A DNA stretch of 8,048 nucleotides from Paracoccaceae bacterium (GCA_016765235.1 JAESQH010000125.1:624-8671); one strand, 5' to 3'; numbered from the stretch's first letter, positions 1 through 5,566 are shown. Translations and numbers: made by a program. Notes: generated from the letters alone by a model not told the origin.

Positions 1-2
1 AC

Positions 3-43
3 TGGTAATCCCGCCATTTTACATGGAGTCCGCTAGTAGAATT
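3..43. repeat. Left terminal inverted repeat of the IS3-family element
   Basis: Read on the plus strand, this arm begins TGGTAATCCC and ends TAGTAGAATT. It matches the reverse complement of 1159-1199 at its outer end (GGTAATCCC) and inner end (AGTAGAATT), with scattered mismatches in the middle. The orfB stop codon (42-44) touches its inner edge. Confidence 0.75.
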
Positions 44-841
44 ACGCAGCCATTTTAAGTTTCATAGCGGGTGTGATCCCGCCTATGCCCATGTTGGGGC
101 GGTCGTTGTTGTAAGTCCAGAGCCATTCTGTGGCCTGTTTCTGAGCCTCCTCTATTGTGTCAAAGATATTCTGATCCAGCCATTCGTGCCGAACTGTGCG
201 GTTGTAACGCTCGATATAGGCGTTCTGTTGGGGCTTCCCAGGCTGGATGTATTGGATGTGAATGCCCACCTTTGCGGCCCATGCCATCAACGTTCCACTG
301 ATGTATTCAGGGCCGTTATCTACCCGAATAATCTGGGGTTTGCCGCGCCACTCGATGATACGGTTCAAGCTACGCACCACCCGCTCAGCGGGCAACGAGA
401 AGTCCACCTCAATGCCCAAACCTTCGCGGTTAAAGTCATCCAGAACGTTCAGTGTGCGGATCGAACGACCGTCTGAAAGCTGATCCGCCATGAAGTCCAT
501 TGACCATGTATGATTGGCCCTGTCCGGCACCGCCAGCGCGTCCGGCTTGTCCCGTTTCAGGCGTTTCTTTGGTTTAATTCGCATATTTAGCTCCAGTTCG
601 CAGTAAATCCGGTAGACGCGCTTGTGATTCCAGCCAAAGCCTTTGACATTACGCAGATACAAAAACACAGACCAAAGCCCCAAGTCCGGCGGTTGTCCGT
701 CAGCTTCTCCAGCCAATTTGCGATCTCGGCATTCTCGTCACTCAGCCTGCGTTCATAACGATAACAGCTTTCGCTGATCTGGAACGTTCGGCAGGCTAGG
801 GCAATGCTAACCCCACGATCCACGACCGCCTGAACGGCCAT
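42..841 (-). pseudogene. IS3-family transposase OrfB (DDE integrase), disrupted by a one-base deletion
   Basis: OrfB is the catalytic half of the transposase. The N-terminal part (841 to about 666) reads MAVQAVVDRGVS and includes the HTH_21-like segment up to TWGFGLCF. The rest continues in another frame from LYLRNVKGFGW to the C-terminus NMGIGGITPAMKLKMAA. The core residues are all visible in the second frame: Asp in TWSMDFM (codon 495-497), Asp in RVDNGPEY (318-320) and Glu in AYIERYNR (210-212), giving DD(35)E spacing. The frame break falls in a run of five A at 661-665; adding one A would restore a continuous protein. The simplest reading is a single-base deletion in a homopolymer; a sequencing error is the alternative. 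Without repair the full transposase cannot be made. Confidence 0.88.
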
Positions 842-864
842 CTCCTTGCGCAGGGATGGCCGCG

Positions 865-1128
865 CTACTTTTTTCCGAGCACTTCCTTCAGCAAATCATT
901 CTGCATGCTCATCTCGGCATACATGCGCTTCAGACGGCGGTTTTCGTCAGCCAAAGCCTTCATCTCCGACATCATCGAAGCGTCCATACCGCCAAACTTC
1001 GCCCGCCATTTGTAAAAGCTGGCATTGCTCATTCCATGTTCTCGGCAAAGTTCAGATACCGGCACACCGCTCTCGGCTTGCCGTAGTATCCCCATGATTC
1101 GCGAGTCGCTGTATCGTGTCTTCTTCAT
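865..1128 (-). CDS. IS3-family transposase OrfA (helix-turn-helix protein)
   Basis: This 87-residue protein is the DNA-binding half of an IS3-family transposase. The first 45 residues form the HTH_Tnp_1 domain (RYSDSRIMGILRQAESG, then ELCREHGMSNASFYKWRAKFGG). They are followed by a predicted leucine-rich coiled coil (MKALADENRRLKRMYAEMSM) used for multimerisation, and the C-terminus NDLLKEVLGKK. I chose ATG at 1126-1128 because GAGGAG (1135-1140) sits about six bases upstream; a TTG lies one codon earlier. The last codons overlap the A6G slippery site, so a -1 shift would give the continuous reading KVARPSLRKEMAV into OrfB. It appears intact. Confidence 0.9.
   Translation of the reverse strand: MKKTRYSDSRIMGILRQAESGVPVSELCREHGMSNASFYKWRAKFGGMDASMMSEMKALADENRRLKRMYAEMSMQNDLLKEVLGKK
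868..874 (-). promoter_or_regulatory. Programmed -1 ribosomal frameshift site (A6G) between orfA and orfB
   Basis: On the minus strand the sequence reads AAAAAAG immediately before the orfA TAG stop. Codon phase fits A-AAA-AAG slippage. OrfB is in the -1 frame relative to orfA, and its frame is open back through this heptamer. IS3-family elements use this design to make the OrfAB fusion. The same heptamer survives at 5441-5447 in the second, degraded IS copy. Confidence 0.75.
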
Positions 1129-1158
1129 CAAAATCTCCTCAGATCATTATGCCGAGAA

Positions 1159-1199
1159 AATTCTACTTATGAACACCACCTACTTTCGGGGGATTACCG
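1159..1199. repeat. Right terminal inverted repeat of the IS3-family element
   Basis: Read inward on the minus strand it starts CGGTAATCCCCC and ends AAGTAGAATT, pairing with 3-43. The same 41-base terminus recurs in diverged form at 5484-5524 (about 29 of 41 positions identical by eye), showing that two related elements have visited this region. The TAA at 1194-1196 closes the reading frame of the interrupted glycosylase gene. Confidence 0.8.
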
Positions 1200-1340
1200 A
1201 GTCATCTGCGAAAGCCAGCGATCATCCGAGATTTTAGACAGTGCCGCGTTAGTCAACGGAGCATCGATCCCATCCAAAACCGCATTGAAACTGCCTTTAA
1301 GTTCAGCAGATATTGCCAGAATTTCATCGAAACTTCTCAT
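1200..1340 (-). pseudogene. DNA-3-methyladenine glycosylase I-like gene, 5' fragment cut by the IS
   Basis: Reading leftward from ATG 1338-1340 there is an open frame of 47 codons: MRSFDEILAISAELKG, then SDDRWLSQMT. It enters the insertion sequence and stops at TAA 1194-1196. This N-terminus resembles the Tag-like 3-methyladenine DNA glycosylase proteins that I recall from Rhodobacterales (MRSFDEI near the start, DDRWLxxMTR before the helix-hairpin-helix region). The intact family is around 200 residues and excises alkylated bases in base excision repair; all catalytic parts are missing here. The rest of the gene, if still present, lies beyond the left edge of the window. The family call is from recognition of a short segment only. 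Confidence 0.6.
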
Positions 1341-1432
1341 GCCGATGCCTATCGTTGTTTCCACTAGCTTACTTTTCTGGTCCCTGTGCGAAGGATTACA
1401 CTCCGATGCTGTTCGTTTTTACCTGAGTCAAG

Positions 1433-2301
1433 CTAATTTGGATTTCTTGCAGTTATCACCCAAGAGCTTGAATCCATAACAACGCCGTCATCTGTAACAT
1501 AGGGTGCTAGCAAATTCTTAAGGTCGGCCTCAATTGCATCGCGTTTTTGCTCACCCAGTTCGCCCGCCTCACGAAAAACTTCGCCTGCCGGGCCATGAGC
1601 CAGTTGGAACCCGATCGCGTCTTGGATCGTGTCACCCATTCTGACGGGTGCATCCACCCTTTGGAAATCGATGTCTACGTAACCTGCGGCCTTTTGTCGC
1701 GCTGTAACCATATCCTGCCTGCCATCGAAAATGGACCAGGGCCACACGTATCCGCATCTTCCTCAGGAAGTGGCAAATGTTTTAGTGTAATCTCTTTTGC
1801 AGATCCAAGCCACGGATTGTCCGACATGGTACGCCAAACAATCATCGTTAACCGTCCTCCGGGCTTCAGAGATGTACGCATGTTTTTCAAGGCAACTACA
1901 GGGTTTTCAAAGAACATCGTTCCGAACCTAGAAAAAATCATGTCGTGTACTGGCTCAAATTGTTGCCTCTGAATGTCGGCAACAACAAAGGATACGTTTT
2001 TAACACCTTGATCCGCAGCGTCCTTGCGACCGTAGTCCAAAAACCCATCGCAGCAATCGATGGCCATGACATGACCATTTTTGCCAGCGCGATTAGCCAA
2101 CATTATAGCGGTGTCTCCAAATCCAGCACCAGCGTCTACAATCTTGTCGCCGAGATTTACTTCAAGCGTCGGAAATATGGCCTCGCTATGCTTTCCTAGA
2201 CCACCAACCAAAACGTGTTTGTATTTTACGAATTTCGGGACAAGTACCTCGTTCCAAAATCTAACGAACTCTGTTTACTCTTCAGTTTCTGAAATACTCA
2301 T
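1433..2301 (-). pseudogene. Class I SAM-dependent methyltransferase, broken by a nonsense codon and a frameshift
   Basis: The reconstructed protein is about 290 residues. From ATG 2299-2301 it reads MSISETEE, then a TAA at 2275-2277 where one base change would give CAA (Gln), then TEFVRFWNEVLVPKF and onward in the same frame. The SAM-binding motif I is VDAGAGFGDTA, followed by the acidic loop AIDCCDGFLDYGR and a post-motif region with FSRFGTMFFENP and LKPGGRLTMIVWRT. The frame is lost at about 1713-1723, inside CCTGCCTGCC on the plus strand, a short tandem repeat that suggests slippage. The other frame then supplies QDMVTARQKAAGY through the C-terminus MDSSSWVITARNPN, ending at TAG 1433-1435. 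The substrate is unknown; UbiE/arsenite-type methyltransferases share this fold. Two independent lesions argue for true decay rather than sequencing error. Confidence 0.85.
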
Positions 2302-2331
2302 GATCTTTCACCCATTACTATAGAAAAGCAG

Positions 2332-2360
2332 ACTATAGCACAGTGTCGAATTCTGACCAA
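2332..2360 (-). promoter_or_regulatory. Possible promoter of the methyltransferase pseudogene
   Basis: Reading leftward, TTGGTC (2355-2360) is followed after 17 bases by TATAGT (2332-2337), preceded by TG in extended -10 position (TGCTATAGT). The start codon at 2301 lies about 30 bases downstream. The -10 element is good and the -35 weak. A second TATAGT-like copy lies at 2318-2323. Confidence 0.4.
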
Positions 2361-2550
2361 AATCTCGCGATCGTGAATGCTCAATTCTGTCCAATAGAAG
2401 CTTGTGTCATACATTGAGCGCCTGAAGATACTTGTAGACAGAACTTAACCGACCCTAACCGATGTCAGAATACCGGTTCAGGCTGTACGGGTCGCATAAT
2501 TGCACCTGCGCAGGCCAGCATAAGCTTCAAGGATGAGAGTTTAAACTTAG

Positions 2551-2599
2551 GAGTTGTGCCCTAGGACCGGTGCACGGACCCATTTGGTGGGCACAACTC
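2551..2599 (-). terminator. Long hairpin downstream of the oxidoreductase gene, possible terminator
   Basis: GAGTTGTGCCC (2551-2561) and GGGCACAACTC (2589-2599) form a perfect 11-base-pair stem with a 27-base loop, starting 22 bases after the oxidoreductase stop codon. The position suits transcript termination or 3'-end protection. No clear U-run follows on the minus strand (the next bases are CTAAGTTT), so an intrinsic terminator is only one possibility. Confidence 0.4.
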
Positions 2600-2620
2600 A
2601 ATACTACAACTCGCGGTGCT

Positions 2621-3991
2621 TCAGGGCACGATGTTTTGGTTAACCCTGAAGAGGTTTCCTGGATCGTAAGCGCGCTTGATATCCACGAGCCGGTCATAAT
2701 TGTCGCCGTAGTTCGCTCGCACACGGTCTGAGTCGTCATCATCCATGAAATTGATGTATCCGCCGGATTCAGAGTGTGGTGCCAGGGCATCTGAGTAATC
2801 TTGCACCCACTTTGTATTGGCCGCGTCATCGGCAGGATCTTCGGACGCAGCCAAAATCACCATCGAGAAGTTGGCGTCGCGGTGCCCGAACGCTGTGGCA
2901 TCCGACGCTACTCGTTGGCAAGCCCCGTTAATCGGATAGAGATGCATGGTTGAACTTGTGTTTGGCGCGTTCGGGCCGTGTTGAACATGCGCCGCGATAG
3001 CTTCATCCGTCAGTTCCTTGACAAAGTTGCCCTTCCAGTATTGACGAATTCCCGGCGGGAACAGACCGTCGAAGGCCGCGTTAATCGCCGGATATGGAAC
3101 CGGACCCACCATCTCGGCCTTGACTTCGGCTACATCGTGGAAGGCTTTAAATTGGCGCTCCCCGTCCTCAGGATTGCCTGACCAGCAAGCTATCATTGCG
3201 ATAAACATGTCGCCGTGTCGGTCTTCTGGAATGAAAGGCAGCGGTGGGGCCACCTGGAAGGCAGGAAATGCACCCATCTCTTCTGGTGCGTCCTTTATGT
3301 ACTCTCGGTAGAATTTGAGGATGTTTTCAGTTTCTTCTATTTCGAAAAACATTGGTCCCCAATACACGTTCTTTACGGGCTGCAACTTGTATTCCAGCGA
3401 GGTGCAAACGCCGAAGTTTCCGCCACCGCCTCGTATCGCCCAGAACAGGTCAGCATTTTCATTCTCGTTCGCGACAAGCAATTCTCCGTCTGCCGTCACC
3501 ACATCCGCCGAAATCAAGTTGTCGAGCGACAGTCCGGATCCACGCGACAGATATCCGATCCCGCCACCAAGCGTGAGACCGGCAACACCGGTTGTGGAAA
3601 TAACGCCCCCGGTAGTGGCGAGACCATATGCATGTGTGGCTGCATTGAAATCGCCCCAGGTAGTGCCCCCCTCGGCCCTAGCTGTCTTGGCGGAAGGATC
3701 GACGCGAACACCCCGCATTTTCGAAAAGTCAATGACGACCCCGCCATCGTTGGTGCCCAACCCCGGTCCACTGTGACCGCCACCTCTGATCGACAGCTCG
3801 AGGTGGTTGTCCCTTGCGTAGTTGACTGTGGTCATTACATCTCCGGCATTCATCACCCTGACAACCACTGCGGGTCGCTTATCTATCATGCCATTGTGGA
3901 CTGAACGGGCGTCGTCGTAATTGTCATCACCTTCGACAATCACCTCACCACGCACCAGATCAATAAGTTCACTTGGTGTTTTTACACTCAT
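2621..3991 (-). CDS. FAD-binding oxidoreductase, PCMH/berberine-bridge type
   Basis: This 456-residue protein is a complete flavin oxidase or dehydrogenase. The N-terminal PCMH-type FAD domain spans roughly residues 35-205. It contains the RGGGHSGPG segment, with His73 at the position that carries 8-alpha-histidyl FAD in this superfamily, the loop GVAGLTLGGGIGYLSRGSGLSLDNL and the segment ADLFWAIRGGGGNFGV. The substrate domain follows, and the C-terminal BBE motif is NYDRLVDIKRAYDPGNLFRVNQN (residues 431-453, positions only for the ends). The stretch 128-136 has no cysteine where bicovalent members such as berberine bridge enzyme have one, so single covalent attachment through His73 is expected. 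There is no signal peptide, so it is likely cytosolic. The start is fixed by AGGAGG (3997-4002) five bases before ATG. Substrates in this family range from sugars to alkaloids; the actual one cannot be told. The gene is intact between decayed neighbours. Confidence 0.92.
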   Translation of the reverse strand: MSVKTPSELIDLVRGEVIVEGDDNYDDARSVHNGMIDKRPAVVVRVMNAGDVMTTVNYARDNHLELSIRGGGHSGPGLGTNDGGVVIDFSKMRGVRVDPSAKTARAEGGTTWGDFNAATHAYGLATTGGVISTTGVAGLTLGGGIGYLSRGSGLSLDNLISADVVTADGELLVANENENADLFWAIRGGGGNFGVCTSLEYKLQPVKNVYWGPMFFEIEETENILKFYREYIKDAPEEMGAFPAFQVAPPLPFIPEDRHGDMFIAMIACWSGNPEDGERQFKAFHDVAEVKAEMVGPVPYPAINAAFDGLFPPGIRQYWKGNFVKELTDEAIAAHVQHGPNAPNTSSTMHLYPINGACQRVASDATAFGHRDANFSMVILAASEDPADDAANTKWVQDYSDALAPHSESGGYINFMDDDDSDRVRANYGDNYDRLVDIKRAYDPGNLFRVNQNIVP

Positions 3992-4015
3992 GTCTTCCTC
4001 CTGATATGCTTGGTT

Positions 4016-4042
4016 TGTAACCGCCGAACGGGCGGCTTTACA
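4016..4042 (-). promoter_or_regulatory. Hairpin in the leader of the oxidoreductase gene
   Basis: On the plus strand TGTAACCGCC (4016-4025), a five-base loop and GGCGGCTTTACA (4031-4042) can pair with a two-base bulge. The structure ends about 13 bases upstream of the AGGAGG of the oxidoreductase gene. No U-run follows on the minus strand, so it is not an obvious terminator. It could affect mRNA stability or translation; function is unproven. Confidence 0.35.
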
Positions 4043-4083
4043 AAAAAGTCGACCAAGCTAACGATGGGCGCAAATCCGGCGCG

Positions 4084-4110
4084 ACTATAGGTCAAAAATA
4101 TACGTATCAA
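4084..4110 (-). promoter_or_regulatory. Weak promoter candidate for the oxidoreductase gene
   Basis: TTGATA (4105-4110) and TATAGT (4084-4089), read leftward, resemble sigma-70 boxes. The spacer is only 15 bases, shorter than ideal. The resulting leader would be about 85 bases long and would include the hairpin at 4016-4042 and one TTGGTCRA half-site. Confidence 0.3.
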
Positions 4111-4222
4111 TTCGCGAGTCTCTGTCCCTATGTAAACTATAGCACATATTGGTCGAATCGCAGAATTGGGCGTCGGATTTAACCGATCACAGGGAAACAC
4201 GCCGCAAGCTCCGTTGCTGGAT

Positions 4223-4240
4223 TTGACCAACCTTGGTCAA
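4223..4240. promoter_or_regulatory. Perfect 18-base palindrome, operator candidate
   Basis: TTGACCAA-CC-TTGGTCAA is an exact inverted repeat with 8-base arms and a 2-base spacer, about 230 bases upstream of the oxidoreductase start. The half-site TTGGTCRA recurs as TCGACCAA at 4049-4056 and TTGGTCGA at 4149-4156. This is the form of a binding site for a dimeric regulator (LysR, TetR, MarR and GntR families all use such sites), but no regulator gene lies in the window. Confidence 0.45.
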
Positions 4241-4626
4241 TTGAGCCATTGGCAAGCATCACAGAAGGTGGTGCTTACAATTCACAGCAAAACACTTAGT
4301 CGGCGAACTCATTTGAGACGAGGCCCCACAATGCTGACAACGAAACGATGTGGTTGTCAGGGCAGTTGCCAAAGCTCTCTCCGTGGATTGACGCCATCTT
4401 TGTTCACACCTTTGTAGTGCCGGCGAGACGGACGATTTGGGGCAGTTGGCTTTGAACCTGACCTTCTGCGTCTGGGCCATTGAGCAAGCATCCACACGTA
4501 GTTAGAGTCGTCAAGCGGATATAGTGGAAATGTTGTGGAATGTTTGTGGGTGGCAAAGAAGGGGAGCGGATCGCCCAAAGCTTTTGCCTATTCTCAACAC
4601 AGATGCGGAAAAGCTGATGATGTACT

Positions 4627-4974
4627 TCACTTCGGAAGCAAAGCTTCCTGTACCGCCTCATCCCAGCCAAGGTGATACGCATCACCATGCTGGATCACCG
4701 GGCGGGCCATCAGCTTGGGCTTGATCGCGAGCAGATCTTCTGCCTCCGAATACTTCAACAAGTCGCTCAGCGCTCGCCAGTCATTCGACTTTCGATCTAC
4801 TAGCAGATCCCCAAATTCCGCGATCAGGACGACCGATTCCGCCTCACTTAGAGGCTCTGCTCGGACGCCACGGAAACTGACTTCATTGCCTGCTTCCTCC
4901 AATGCTTTGCGGGCTTTTTGAGTATTCGCACAGGTGTTCAGTCCATAGATTATCACGTTGCAATCTCCTGTCAT
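4627..4974 (-). CDS. ArsC/Spx-family thioredoxin-fold protein (YffB-like)
   Basis: The 115-residue product matches the ArsC/Spx/YffB group. It opens with the beta strand NVIIYGLNTCANTQKARKAL, with Cys15 at the redox or catalytic position of the family (YffB reads YGIKNCDTVKKARK). It continues with DRKSNDWRALSD near residues 60-71 and IKPKLMARPVIQ near 84-95, where Arg91-Pro92 is the conserved RP of the family. It is the usual length (about 115-120) and lacks the extra cysteines of classical arsenate reductases of the thioredoxin-linked type. No other ars genes are nearby, so arsenate reduction is not implied; YffB-type members are glutathione-linked proteins of unclear role. I preferred the ATG at 4972-4974 because homologues start just before the first strand; a TTG at 4999-5001 would add nine residues. 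Neither start has a strong Shine-Dalgarno. Confidence 0.82.
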   Translation of the reverse strand: MTGDCNVIIYGLNTCANTQKARKALEEAGNEVSFRGVRAEPLSEAESVVLIAEFGDLLVDRKSNDWRALSDLLKYSEAEDLLAIKPKLMARPVIQHGDAYHLGWDEAVQEALLPK

Positions 4975-5075
4975 CGCTGAACTCGTAATTTCCCCTATCA
5001 AGTGCTCAAGTGCAAGTGCCTAAGGCTCTACGCGGTCCCCGTAATGTATTCTCTCGAGCACGATAGCCAGCTTGC

Positions 5076-5300
5076 CTATCCATATCTGCAGGATATTGAA
5101 CGCAAATTCGCCTCAGCTAGTGTTCGCCGGATCCTTCCGAGAAGAAAACTACTGCGATCCGTGATCGCTATTTCTGGTTCATGCAGTGCAGATAGTTGTT
5201 TAGCTTTTTCCACCACTATGAGCATTTTCTTCAGGATAGCTTCACGCTTCAGGTAGTCAGATTGGACCTGTCGCGGTTTAGTGCCGCTCCATGAACTCAT
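5076..5300 (-). other. Unrecognised 74-codon frame beginning in the IS scar
   Basis: The frame starts with ATG inside the terminal repeat of the IS remnant (the first 12 or so residues, MSSWSGTKPRQV, are IS-end sequence) and runs on as LKREAILKKMLIVVEKAKQL to ISCRYG. The non-IS part is rich in charged and aliphatic residues and would be mostly helical. I recognise no family. It may be the tail of a gene truncated by the IS event, or a chance frame. No Shine-Dalgarno stands out. Confidence 0.25.
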
Positions 5301-5504
5301 TTAAGCGGCCTTTTGTTCAAAAGCCAATGGACTTTTCCAACCTAATGCCGAGTGTTTACGGCGAGGATTGTAGAAGCCGTTAATGTATTCAAAGACAACC
5401 GCTTCCACTGCCATGTCTTTGCGCAGAGATGGCGTTAACGCTTTTTTCCAACGGCCTCTTTCAGCAAATCGTTCTACCGAAATAATTCTACGCCTGAATG
5501 CCAC
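5301..5504 (-). pseudogene. Chimeric transposase remnant
   Basis: A 67-codon open frame joins the head of an IS407-like OrfB (SLRKDMAVEAVV) to the last 30 residues of an IS3-subgroup OrfB (FEYINGFYNPRRKHSALGWK and onward to EQKAA). The junction lies near 5391-5396 and keeps the frame open. The catalytic DDE residues are absent. The first 20 codons (MAFRRRIISVERF) are out-of-frame IS sequence rather than protein, so this is debris and not a functional gene. Confidence 0.75.
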
Positions 5505-5524
5505 TAATTTCAGGGGGATTGCCT
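5484..5524. repeat. IS407-like terminal repeat in the scar
   Basis: This segment has the same length as the right repeat of the left-hand IS (1159-1199) and matches it at about 29 of 41 positions by eye. The inner AATTCTAC and the GGGGGATT block near the outer end are identical. It marks where the degraded copy once ended, 42 bases after the stop codon of the dehydrogenase gene. Confidence 0.65.
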
Positions 5525-5566
5525 CAGTACCTCTTATATTCTTCAGTTTTTTGCGTAACCAAGTCG

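Larger units (their letters stand above)
3..1199 (-). mobile_element. IS3-family insertion sequence (IS407/IS51-like), transposase frameshifted
   Basis: The element carries an orfA/orfB pair typical of the IS3 family, read on the minus strand, between imperfect inverted repeats at about 3-43 and 1159-1199. The outer arms share GGTAATCCC and the inner arms share AGTAGAATT. OrfA ends at a TAG right after an A6G slippery run (868-874), and orfB lies in the -1 frame, which is the usual IS3-family arrangement for making the OrfAB transposase. The subgroup is called from the wording of OrfA and the OrfB C-terminus, from memory. The element sits inside a DNA glycosylase-like gene whose first 47 codons remain on its right. 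Its left boundary is at the window edge, so the target duplication cannot be read and the ends are uncertain by a few bases. OrfB has a one-base deletion, so autonomous transposition is unlikely. Confidence 0.9.
2302..2620. other. Non-coding gap between the methyltransferase pseudogene and the oxidoreductase gene
   Basis: No gene is supported in these 319 bases. Visible features are the possible promoter at 2332-2360, a long hairpin at 2551-2599, and a near-identical pair AATTCTGACCAA (2349-2360) and AATTCTGTCCAA (2383-2394) set 34 bases apart. There is also a TAACCGA pair at 2446-2452 and 2456-2462 (10 bases apart) and a 10-base palindrome CCTGCGCAGG at 2505-2514. None can be tied to a known regulator. 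Confidence 0.6.
3992..4626. other. 635-base region without a convincing gene, upstream of the oxidoreductase
   Basis: Frames are short and broken on both strands. The left half carries the probable control elements (Shine-Dalgarno, leader hairpin, weak promoter, palindrome and half-sites). The right half (about 4260-4500, minus strand) shows fragments that look like a worn zinc-ribbon protein spread over several frames (CPK, then FRCQHCG in one frame; SRRHYKGVNKDGVNPRRELWQ in another). That reading is tentative. Nothing else is recognised. Confidence 0.5.
5263..5524 (-). mobile_element. Mosaic scar of two IS3-family elements
   Basis: Read leftward, the scar has three blocks. First, 5475-5524 is an IS407-like terminal end (GGCAATCCCCC and GTAGAATT), similar to 1159-1199. 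Second, 5394-5474 holds the end of its orfA (NDLLKEAVGKKR then TAA at 5435-5437), the A6G slippery run (5441-5447) and the first residues of its orfB (TPSLRKDMAVEAVV). Third, 5263-5393 carries the C-terminus of a transposase from a different IS3 subgroup (FEYINGFYNPRRKHSALGW to EQKAA) plus that element's own end, finishing TGGACCTG at 5263 on the plus strand. Most of orfA and the whole DDE core are missing. It cannot transpose by itself. Confidence 0.75.

Noticed and set aside
1547..1972. Plus-strand frame opposite the methyltransferase pseudogene
   Set aside because: The minus strand carries recognisable methyltransferase motifs over the same bases, so the plus frame is incidental.
3215..3904. 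Long plus-strand open frame of 229 codons opposite the FAD oxidoreductase
   Set aside because: It is antisense to a clearly recognisable enzyme, its translation shows no family features, and no Shine-Dalgarno supports it.
4016..4042. Rho-independent terminator
   Set aside because: Neither strand has a T-run after the stem; the A-run on the plus side is part of the upstream arm region for the minus strand.
3988..4230. Minus-strand frame of 80 codons just upstream of the oxidoreductase
   Set aside because: It overlaps the oxidoreductase start, its translation has no recognisable domain, and it runs through the hairpin and half-sites that look regulatory.
4627..4974. Arsenic resistance operon
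   Set aside because: The ArsC-like protein resembles YffB/Spx more than a true arsenate reductase, and no arsB, arsR, acr3 or arsH is present. The broken methyltransferase 2.3 kb away is not evidence for ArsM.
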